DNA from: Acidimicrobiales bacterium
GTDB taxonomy: Bacteria > Actinomycetota > Acidimicrobiia > Acidimicrobiales > RAAP-2
Direction: 5' to 3'
Length of the DNA stretch: 5,698 bases
Assembly: GCA_030044045.1 (NCBI GenBank)
Contig: JASHWO010000283.1
Coordinates: forward strand, 1-5,698
How positions within the stretch are numbered: the stretch's first letter is position 1; every line of letters begins with the position of its first letter. Of the stretch, positions 1 to 5,142 are shown piece by piece. Both the position numbers and the translations under genes were made by a program. Below the pieces are notes generated by a model. It was given only the letters and a program-made list of their open reading frames with translations, was not told the DNA's origin and did not search any database.

Positions 1-488
1 TCGGGGTGCCCTACGACCGCATCGAGGTGGTGGTCCACCCCCAGTCGGTGGTGCACTCCATGGTGGAGATGGCCGACGGCGCCACCATCGCCCAGCTCTC
101 CTGGCCCGACATGCGGCTGCCCATCGGCTACGCCATGGGCTGGCCCGAGCGGATCGCCACGCCGTTCGGGGCGCTGGACTGGTCGGCACCGATGAGCCTC
201 ACCTTCGAGCCGCCGGACCGCCAGCTCTTCGGCTGCCTGGACCTGGCCTACCGGGCCGGCCGGCAGGGGGGGGACGCCCCGGCGTGGCTGAACGCGGCCA
301 ACGAGGTGGCGGTGGCCGCCTTCCTCCAGGGCCGGCTGCCCTGGCTGGGCATCGCCCAGGTAGTGGAGGAGGTGCTGGCCGCCTGCCCCGGGGCGCCCAT
401 GGCCGCGGTGGGGGACGTGCTGGAGGCCGACCGGCGGGCCCGGGAGCGGGCCGAGGCCGCAGTCCGCCGCCGTCAGGAGGCGGCGTGA
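1..488 (+). CDS. dxr: 1-deoxy-D-xylulose 5-phosphate reductoisomerase, C-terminal part (5' end outside window)
   Basis: DXP reductoisomerase (IspC) converts DXP to 2-C-methyl-D-erythritol 4-phosphate with NADPH and a divalent metal, the committed step of the MEP isoprenoid pathway; it is cytosolic. The reading frame is open from the left edge (first whole codon at 3), and about 161 C-terminal residues are visible. Family signatures seen are PYDRIEVVVHPQSVVHSMVE near the start, then AQLSWPDMRLPIGYA, then the C-terminal helical domain with CLDLAYRAGRQGGDAPAW and LNAANEVAVAAFL. The N-terminal NADPH-binding fold and most metal-binding residues lie outside the window. The protein ends in a charged Arg/Glu/Ala-rich helix and stops at TGA 486-488. 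The last ten codons lie in the first copy of a 30-bp direct repeat, and the stop overlaps a possible GTG start of the next gene (GTGA), so the two are probably translationally coupled. The family assignment is secure. Confidence 0.97.
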   Translation, partial: GVPYDRIEVVVHPQSVVHSMVEMADGATIAQLSWPDMRLPIGYAMGWPERIATPFGALDWSAPMSLTFEPPDRQLFGCLDLAYRAGRQGGDAPAWLNAANEVAVAAFLQGRLPWLGIAQVVEEVLAACPGAPMAAVGDVLEADRRARERAEAAVRRRQEAA

Positions 489-521
489 GCGGCAGTCCGC
501 CGCCGTCAGGAGGCGGCGTGA
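459..521 (+). repeat. Tandem 30-bp direct repeat (33-bp period) at the dxr/protease junction
   Basis: Two identical 30-bp copies occupy 459-488 and 492-521, separated by 3 nt. Each contains the Shine-Dalgarno AGGAGG followed 4 nt later by GTGA. Because the period is 33 nt, both reading frames stay in register: the dxr frame meets a TGA in each copy and the protease frame meets a GTG in each copy. The flanking bases (458/491 and 489/522) differ, so the identity is sharply bounded, as expected from one recent slippage or duplication event. In the protease frame each copy reads SPPPSGGGV. Confidence 0.95.
465..520 (+). promoter_or_regulatory. Two identical hairpins, each enclosing a Shine-Dalgarno and the edge of a GTG start
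   Basis: Each repeat copy can fold into a perfect 7-bp GC stem (CGCCGCC with GGCGGCG) closed by a 7-nt loop GTCAGGA. The copies are at 465-485 and 498-518. The Shine-Dalgarno AGGAGG (475-480 and 508-513) is split between loop and descending arm, and the first G of each GTG (485 and 518) is the last paired base. In mRNA this would partly hide the ribosome site until a ribosome finishing dxr opens it, which fits translational coupling. The pairing is read directly from the sequence; its function is inferred. Confidence 0.5.
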
Positions 522-1762
522 ACCCGCTGCTGCGCCTGGCGGCCGCCGTGGCCGCGGTGGTGGCGATCTTCCTGCTGCTCGGCTGGGGCCCGCTGCTGGT
601 GGTGATCGTGGCCATCGTGGTGATGGTGATGGTCCACGAGCTGGGCCACTTCGCCACGGCCAAGTGGAGCCACATGAAGGTGACCGAGTACTTCGTGGGC
701 TTCGGGCCGAGGCTGTGGTCGTTCCGCCGGGGCGAGACGGAGTACGGGGTCAAGGCCATCCCGGCCGGGGGCTACGTGAAGATCCCGGGGATGACCAACC
801 TGGAGGAGGTCGACCCGGTCGACGAGCCCCGGACCTACCGCCAGCAGCCGTTCCGCAACCGGCTCCTGGTGGCCTGCGCCGGGTCGGTCATGCACTTCGT
901 GATGGCCTTCCTCCTGGCCTACGGCGCCCTGCTCTACTTCGGCACGCCGACCTCGGCCGTGGCCGTGCGGATCACCGGCTTCACCCGCTGGCCCGGCCAC
1001 GCCACCACCGCCGCCCAGCAAGCCGGCCTGCACCCCGGCGACGAGGTGGTGGGTGTGGACGGCCGCGCCCTGGCCGACGCCACACAGTTCCTCCGGGCGG
1101 TGAACCGGTCGGCGGGCTCGCCGGTCCCGCTCACCGTGGACCGGGGCGGCCGCACCCTGCACCTGACCGTGGTCCCCGCCGCCGGCCACTACCGGGCCAC
1201 AGGTAGCGAGGCCCTGGGGCCGGGCTCCGGCAAGGAGAAGACGGTAGGCCTGATCGGGGTCAGCCTGGGCGGGGCGACGGTGTTCAGCTCCGAAGGGCCG
1301 GTGCGCAGCCTGGGGACGGCGGTGGTGGCGGTCGGGGTGGACACCGGCCGGATCGTCCGCTCGGTCCCCCAGGCCTTCGGCAACCTGTACGACAGCCTCA
1401 CCAGCGCCAAGGCGGCCCAGCAGAGCGCGGCTACCGGCGACCGCCCGGAGTCGATCGTGGGCGCCGTGCGCACGGCCACCCAGGCCGAGGAGTCGGGAGC
1501 GTACTACCTGATCGAGATCCTGATCGCCCTGAACATCGCCTTCGGCGTCCTGAACATGCTGCCCATGCTCCCGCTCGACGGCGGTCACGTGGCCATCGCC
1601 CTCTACGAGCGATCCCGCACCCGCCGGGGCCGGCCCTACTACCAGGCGGACACGGCCAAGCTGCTGCCGGTGGTCTACGGCTTCTCGGCGGTGCTGATCG
1701 TGGTGGTGGTCTCCGCTCTCTACCTGGACATCGTCCACCCCATCGCCAACCCGTTCCAGTAG
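518..1762 (+). CDS. rseP: Site-2-type intramembrane zinc metalloprotease (peptidase family M50, RseP/Rip1-like)
   Basis: The product is a polytopic membrane protease of the kind that cleaves anti-sigma factors and other single-pass proteins within the membrane; its substrate here is unknown. It has 414 residues from GTG 518, close to other actinobacterial members. Hydrophobic segment 1 (about 7-38) runs into the zinc motif HELGH at 40-44. The family block ETEYGVKAIPAGGYVKIPGM follows. Segment 2 is about 114-140. A single PDZ domain spans about 148-220 (AGLHPGDEVVGVDG). Segment 3, from about 329, leads to NMLPMLPLDGGH, with the third zinc ligand in LDGGH at 353-357. Segment 4 is about 384-406. 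The GTG at 485, in frame, overlapping the dxr stop and with an identical Shine-Dalgarno, is an equally possible start adding 11 residues. I chose 518 because the extra residues are only the translated repeat. The gene lies between dxr and ispG, as rip does in Mycobacterium. Confidence 0.93.
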   Translation: MNPLLRLAAAVAAVVAIFLLLGWGPLLVVIVAIVVMVMVHELGHFATAKWSHMKVTEYFVGFGPRLWSFRRGETEYGVKAIPAGGYVKIPGMTNLEEVDPVDEPRTYRQQPFRNRLLVACAGSVMHFVMAFLLAYGALLYFGTPTSAVAVRITGFTRWPGHATTAAQQAGLHPGDEVVGVDGRALADATQFLRAVNRSAGSPVPLTVDRGGRTLHLTVVPAAGHYRATGSEALGPGSGKEKTVGLIGVSLGGATVFSSEGPVRSLGTAVVAVGVDTGRIVRSVPQAFGNLYDSLTSAKAAQQSAATGDRPESIVGAVRTATQAEESGAYYLIEILIALNIAFGVLNMLPMLPLDGGHVAIALYERSRTRRGRPYYQADTAKLLPVVYGFSAVLIVVVVSALYLDIVHPIANPFQ

Positions 1763-1777
1763 CGGGGTCGGGCACGG

Positions 1778-1783
1778 CACAAT
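1778..1783 (+). promoter_or_regulatory. Possible -10 element of a leaderless ispG transcript
   Basis: The hexamer CACAAT has 4 of 6 matches to TATAAT, including the important second A and last T. It ends 7 nt before ATG 1791, which places the expected transcription start at or next to the A of the start codon. No Shine-Dalgarno is visible in the 28-nt gap after the protease stop. The -35 region is weak (TTCCAG at 1754-1759, spacer 18 nt). The call is an inference from spacing; read-through from the upstream operon is also likely. Confidence 0.4.
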
Positions 1784-1790
1784 GTGGGCG

Positions 1791-3014
1791 ATGGATCTGC
1801 TCCCCCCGCGCCGGCCCACCCACCAGATCCACGTGGGCGACGTGGCCGTGGGCGGCGGCGCGCCGGTCTCGGTGCAGTCCATGACCACCACCAAGACGGC
1901 CGACGTGGAGGGCACCCTGGCCCAGATCTACGCCCTGGCCGCCGCCGGGGCCGACATCGTCCGCTGCACCTGCAACGAGGCGGCGGCCGCCGAGGGGCTG
2001 GCCCGGATCGTGCCCCGCTCCCCGGTGCCCATCGTGGCCGACATCCACTTCCACCACGAGATGGCCCTGGCCGCGCTGGAGGCGGGGGTGCAGGGCCTCC
2101 GGCTGAACCCGGGCAACCTGCGCAAGGAGTCGGAGATCAAGCAGGTGGCGGCCGAGGCCCGCGACCGCGGCGTGCCCATCCGCATCGGGGTCAACGCCGG
2201 GTCCCTCCACCCCGACCTCTACGCCGAGTACGGCGGGGCCACCCCGGAGGCCCTGGTCGAGTCGGCCCGCATCGAGCTGGCCTACTTCGAGGAGGTCGGC
2301 TTCCACGACGTGAAGATCTCGGTGAAGGCGTCCTCGGTCCCGCTGATGGTCGCCGCCTACCGCCTGGCCGCCGACACCTTCGACCACCCCCTCCACCTGG
2401 GGGTGACCGAGGCCGGCCCGCCGCCGGCCGGGCTGCTGAAGGGCACGGCCGGCATCGGCACCCTGCTGGCCGAGGGCATCGGCGACACCATCCGCTACTC
2501 GCTCACCGCCGACCCGGTGGAGGAGGCCCGGGCCGGGCGCCAGCTCCTGGAGGCCCTGGGCCTGCGGGAGCGGCGGGGACTGGACCTGATCGCCTGCCCA
2601 TCCTGCGGGCGGGCCCAGGTGGACGTGATCGCCGTGGCCAAGGCGGCCCAGGAGGCCCTGGAGGACCGCCACCTGCCGTTGCAGGTGGCGGTGATGGGCT
2701 GCGTGGTGAACGGGCCGGGGGAAGCCCGCAGCGCCGACCTGGGCATCGCCGCCGGGCGGCACAAGGGCCACCTCTTCATCCGGGGCCAGATCGTCCGGGT
2801 GGTGCAGGAGGACGAGATGGTCGAGGCGTTGGTGGCCGAGGCCGAGAAGCTGGTGGCCGAGGGGGTGGAGGCCCGCCTGGCCGCGGCCCAGGCCGGCGCG
2901 GCGGCCGAGGCCGAGGCCGACCGGCAGGCCCTGCTGGAGGAGAAGGGCGACGACCCCAACGCCACCGCGCTGGCCATCGGGCGCATCCGGACCAGGACCG
3001 CCCACGACGGGTAG
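1791..3014 (+). CDS. ispG: 4-hydroxy-3-methylbut-2-en-1-yl diphosphate synthase
   Basis: IspG (GcpE) reduces the cyclic diphosphate MEcPP to HMBPP in the penultimate MEP-pathway step, using a [4Fe-4S] cluster and electrons from ferredoxin or flavodoxin. The N-terminal TIM barrel shows PVSVQSMTTTKTADVEGTL, then ADIHFHHEMALAALEAG, RLNPGNL and GVNAGSL. The C-terminal cluster domain has IACPSCGR (Cys269, Cys272) and GCVVNGPGE (Cys304, Glu311), the expected three cysteines and conserved glutamate. The length is 407 residues from ATG 1791. An in-frame ATG at 1782 would add three residues; I prefer 1791 because of the -10-like hexamer 7 nt upstream and the absence of a Shine-Dalgarno for either. After the cluster domain comes an Ala/Glu-rich, probably helical tail (roughly 345-407) that makes it longer than the E. 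coli enzyme (372 residues). An unusual RCTCNE segment (Cys59, Cys61) lies in the barrel. The gene continues the dxr-protease-ispG cluster. Confidence 0.97.
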   Translation: MDLLPPRRPTHQIHVGDVAVGGGAPVSVQSMTTTKTADVEGTLAQIYALAAAGADIVRCTCNEAAAAEGLARIVPRSPVPIVADIHFHHEMALAALEAGVQGLRLNPGNLRKESEIKQVAAEARDRGVPIRIGVNAGSLHPDLYAEYGGATPEALVESARIELAYFEEVGFHDVKISVKASSVPLMVAAYRLAADTFDHPLHLGVTEAGPPPAGLLKGTAGIGTLLAEGIGDTIRYSLTADPVEEARAGRQLLEALGLRERRGLDLIACPSCGRAQVDVIAVAKAAQEALEDRHLPLQVAVMGCVVNGPGEARSADLGIAAGRHKGHLFIRGQIVRVVQEDEMVEALVAEAEKLVAEGVEARLAAAQAGAAAEAEADRQALLEEKGDDPNATALAIGRIRTRTAHDG

Positions 3015-3020
3015 GGCGGC

Positions 3021-3055
3021 GCCGGGACCGGGAGGGTGGGCCGGGACCGGGAGGG
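3021..3055 (+). repeat. Short GC-rich direct repeat upstream of proS
   Basis: The 16-bp sequence GCCGGGACCGGGAGGG occurs at 3021-3036 and again at 3040-3055 (period 19) in the 62-nt gap between ispG and proS. GGCGGC (3015-3020) and GCCGCC (3055-3060) at the two ends of the gap are complementary and could pair around the repeats. There is no T-tract, so this is not a clear intrinsic terminator. The role is unknown; slippage in GC-rich DNA is enough to explain it. Confidence 0.8.
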
Positions 3056-3062
3056 CCGCCAG

Positions 3063-3068
3063 TATCCT
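3063..3068 (+). promoter_or_regulatory. Probable -10 element of a leaderless proS transcript
   Basis: TATCCT matches the actinobacterial -10 pattern TANNNT and ends 8 nt before the proS ATG at 3077. A start of transcription 7-8 nt downstream would fall on or next to the ATG. The only purine-rich stretch (ending at 3055) lies about 21 nt upstream of ATG, too far for a Shine-Dalgarno, which supports leaderless translation. No TTGACA-like -35 is apparent. Confidence 0.5.
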
Positions 3069-3076
3069 GCGCTGCC

Positions 3077-4480
3077 ATGGCAGGCGCGCTGACCCCCAGG
3101 GCCGAGGACTTCCCCCGCTGGTACCAGGAGGTGGTGGCCGGTGCCGAGCTGGCCGACAACGGCCCGGTGCGGGGGACCATGGTCATCCGCCCCTGGGGCT
3201 ACGCCATCTGGGAGCGGCTCCAGGCCGAACTGGACCGGCGCATCAAGGCGGCAGGGGCCGAGAACGCCTACTTCCCCCTGTTCATCCCCGAGGAGTTCCT
3301 GCGACGCGAGGCCGAGCACGTCGAGGGGTTCAGCCCCGAGCTGGCGGTGGTCACCCACGGTGGCGGCAAGCAGCTGGAGGAGCCGGTGGTGGTCCGGCCG
3401 ACCAGCGAGACGGTCATCAACCACTTCTTCGCCAAGTGGGTGCAGAGCCACCGTGACCTGCCGCTCCTGGTCAACCAGTGGGCCAACGTGGTGCGTTGGG
3501 AGCTGCGCCCCCGCCTCTTCCTGCGTACCACCGAGTTCCTGTGGCAGGAGGGCCACACCGTGCACGCCACCGAGGCCGGCGCCCGGGCCTACGCCCTGCG
3601 CATCCTGCGCGACGTCTACCTGGCGACGATGCAGGACGTGCTGGCCATCCCGGTGCTGGCCGGCCACAAGACGGCCCGGGAGCGCTTCGCCGGCGCCGTG
3701 CGCACCTGGACCTGCGAGGGGATGATGGGCGACGGCAAGGCGCTGCAGATGGGCACCAGCCACGAGCTGGGCCAGAACTTCGCCCGGGCCTTCGGCATCC
3801 AGTACTCGGACGCCGAAGGGGTGCTGCAGTACGGTTGGCAGACCTCGTGGGGGGTGTCCACCCGGCTGGTCGGCGCCCTGGTGATGGCCCACGGGGACAC
3901 AGCCGGGCTCCGCCTCCCCCCGGCGCTGGCCCCGGTCGAGGTGGTGGTGCTGGTGGCCCGCCCGGGCGAGGGCGTCCAGCGGGCGGCCGAGTCCCTGGTG
4001 ACCGACCTCGGCGCGGCGGGGATCCGGTCCCGCCTCGACGACCGGGTGGACACCGGGTTCGGCCGCCGGTCCGTGGACTGGGAGCGCAAGGGCGTGCCGG
4101 TCCGCCTGGAGGTGGGCCCGCGCGACCTGGCCGAGGGCAACGTCACCCTGGTCACCCGCCACCGGCGGGAGAAGGCGACGGTGGCCCTGGCGGCGGCCGT
4201 GGGCGAGGCGATGGCTGTGCTGGCCGGGGTGGGGCCGGCGTTGCGGGCCGAGGCCGAGTCGGCCCGGGCTTCCCGTACCGCCGAGGTGGGCGACCTGGCG
4301 GGGGCGGTGGCTGCCGCGGCCAACGGGTTCGCCCGGGTCCCCTGGTCGGCGGTGGGGCCCGAGGGCGAGGCCCGGCTAGCCGCCGGGTCGCTCGGCGTGC
4401 GCTGCCTGCAGCGGCCCGACGGCTCCCTGGCCGAGGGGGAGGAGGACGGGCTGGTGGCCGTGGTGGGCCGCGCCTACTGA
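3077..4480 (+). CDS. proS: Prolyl-tRNA synthetase, short archaeal/eukaryote-type (no editing insertion)
   Basis: This class II synthetase charges tRNA-Pro with proline in the cytosol. The protein has 467 residues. Motif 1 lies around VRGTMVIRPWGYAIWERL, followed by the proline-recognition loop RPTSET at 107-112. Motif 2 is RTTEFLWQEGHT at 150-161. Motif 3 is WQTSWGVSTR at 254-263, followed by LVMAHGDTAGLRLPPALAP. The anticodon-binding domain is about 285-375. The chain ends in a C-terminal domain finishing ...GRAY, with the terminal Tyr typical of the archaeal-type enzyme. There is no roughly 180-residue editing (INS) domain between motifs 2 and 3, unlike the common bacterial form. The C-terminal domain (about 414-467) has one cysteine (Cys443) where zinc-binding relatives have four, so it probably lacks zinc. 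I chose ATG 3077 because the family homology begins right after it (DFPRWYQEVV) and a -10-like box lies just upstream. The gene lies 62 nt after ispG. Confidence 0.96.
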   Translation: MAGALTPRAEDFPRWYQEVVAGAELADNGPVRGTMVIRPWGYAIWERLQAELDRRIKAAGAENAYFPLFIPEEFLRREAEHVEGFSPELAVVTHGGGKQLEEPVVVRPTSETVINHFFAKWVQSHRDLPLLVNQWANVVRWELRPRLFLRTTEFLWQEGHTVHATEAGARAYALRILRDVYLATMQDVLAIPVLAGHKTARERFAGAVRTWTCEGMMGDGKALQMGTSHELGQNFARAFGIQYSDAEGVLQYGWQTSWGVSTRLVGALVMAHGDTAGLRLPPALAPVEVVVLVARPGEGVQRAAESLVTDLGAAGIRSRLDDRVDTGFGRRSVDWERKGVPVRLEVGPRDLAEGNVTLVTRHRREKATVALAAAVGEAMAVLAGVGPALRAEAESARASRTAEVGDLAGAVAAAANGFARVPWSAVGPEGEARLAAGSLGVRCLQRPDGSLAEGEEDGLVAVVGRAY

Positions 4481-4503
4481 CGCGAGCTCCCGGCAGCAGG
4501 CGC

Positions 4504-4509
4504 TATAAT
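4504..4509 (+). promoter_or_regulatory. Promoter -10 box (TATAAT) for the rimP-nusA operon
   Basis: This is a perfect TATAAT in otherwise GC-rich sequence, 24 nt after the proS stop. The predicted transcription start is near 4516, giving a leader of about 120 nt before rimP. The -35 is not clear: CTGACG at 4477-4482, overlapping the proS stop, matches 4 of 6 but the spacer would be 21 nt. No other -10 candidate of this quality is seen in the gap. Confidence 0.7.
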
Positions 4510-4537
4510 TCACCCGCTGTCCGGTTGGACGTTGGAG

Positions 4538-4568
4538 AAGCGTGGGCCGCCGCCCACGCTTTCCTTTT
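4538..4568 (+). terminator. Intrinsic terminator-like hairpin in the rimP leader (possible attenuator)
   Basis: A perfect 10-bp stem (4538-4547 with 4552-4561) with CGCC tetraloop is followed by the T-rich run TTTCCTTTT (4560-4568, overlapping the base of the stem). It lies about 22 nt downstream of the predicted rimP promoter start and 68 nt upstream of the rimP ATG. Transcripts from that promoter must pass it, so it may act as an attenuator as well as ending proS transcripts. A small 4-bp hairpin (GTCC/GGAC, 4519-4530) precedes it, at about the 5' end of the leader. The structure is seen; its regulatory role is inferred. Confidence 0.7.
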
Positions 4569-4617
4569 GCGCCGGGGGCGGTGTGGTGCAGCGGTGGGGA
4601 GGGCGTAGGGAGTCTCG

Positions 4618-4628
4618 AGGAGGGAGGT
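4618..4628 (+). promoter_or_regulatory. rimP ribosome binding site
   Basis: A purine-rich stretch contains AGGAGG (4618-4623) and GGAGGT (4623-4628). GGAGGT lies 7 nt before ATG 4636, ideal spacing, and this decides the ATG over the in-frame GTG at 4627, which would have its Shine-Dalgarno only 3 nt away. Confidence 0.8.
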
Positions 4629-4635
4629 GGCGGCG

Positions 4636-5142
4636 ATGACCGGTGATCTGCACGACGTGCTGTCTCCCGTGCTCGCTGCCCACGACCTCGAGCTGGTCGA
4701 CGTGGAGATCGGACCCGGCGTGGTCCGGGTGACCGTGGACCGGGAGGGCGGGGTGGACCTGGACGGCCTGGCCGAGGCCAGCAGCGCCGTGTCCGCCGCC
4801 CTCGACCGGGCCGACCCGTTGCCTGGGCGCTACCACCTGGAGGTGTCGAGCCCCGGGGTGGAGCGCCGCCTGCGCACCCCCGAGCAGTTCGCCCGGGCCG
4901 TGGGGGAGACGGTGTCCGTGCGCACGGTGCCGGACGCCGAGGGGCCGCGGCGGGTGCAGGGGCGTCTGGCCGCCGCCGACGGGACAGGGTTCGAGCTGGC
5001 GCTTCCGGGTGGCACCTGCCGCCTGGCCTACGGGGACGTCGAGCGGGCCCGCACCGTGTTCGAGTGGGGCGCCAAGCCGGCGCCGTCGCCCAGCCGCGGC
5101 CGGCCGCGCACGAGCAAGACAGAGAGGGTCACCACGCCATGA
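4636..5142 (+). CDS. rimP: Ribosome maturation factor RimP
   Basis: RimP binds the free 30S subunit and helps its late assembly; it is cytosolic. The protein has 168 residues from ATG 4636. The N-terminal alpha/beta domain contains DLELVDVEI, VVRVTVDREGGVDLDGL and the family signature YHLEVSSPGVERRL (from Tyr66). A C-terminal SH3-like domain follows (about 88-150), then a basic, Ser/Pro/Arg-rich tail of about 20 residues that is probably disordered. A strong Shine-Dalgarno supports the chosen start; GTG 4627 would add three residues. The gene is the first of the classical rimP-nusA(-infB) operon and overlaps nusA by four bases (ATGA), indicating translational coupling. It is preceded by its own TATAAT promoter and a terminator-like hairpin, so its expression may be set by attenuation. 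Confidence 0.95.
   Translation: MTGDLHDVLSPVLAAHDLELVDVEIGPGVVRVTVDREGGVDLDGLAEASSAVSAALDRADPLPGRYHLEVSSPGVERRLRTPEQFARAVGETVSVRTVPDAEGPRRVQGRLAAADGTGFELALPGGTCRLAYGDVERARTVFEWGAKPAPSPSRGRPRTSKTERVTTP

Noticed and set aside
284..517. In-frame extension of the protease upstream to an ATG at 284
   Set aside because: It overlaps dxr by about 200 nt, encodes Gly/Pro/Arg-rich shadow sequence, and has no need: Shine-Dalgarno-equipped GTG starts exist at 485 and 518.
1431..4162. Long minus-strand open frames opposite ispG and proS (also 506-1915 and 5028-5681)
   Set aside because: They are antisense shadows of secure genes, with low-complexity His/Gly/Arg/Pro composition and no recognisable domain or ribosome site.
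1784..4480. Very long plus-strand open frame that runs through ispG in another frame and ends as proS
   Set aside because: The part before 3077 is Gly/Pro/Arg-rich translation of ispG out of frame, without family features; ProRS homology starts just after ATG 3077. The frame is open only because stops are rare at this GC content.
4569..4617. Possible tRNA-like 5' half (GTGTGGTGCAGCGGT) before rimP, considered because E. coli has a tRNA gene upstream of rimP
   Set aside because: No acceptor pairing, anticodon arm or T-arm consensus can be built from the surrounding bases.
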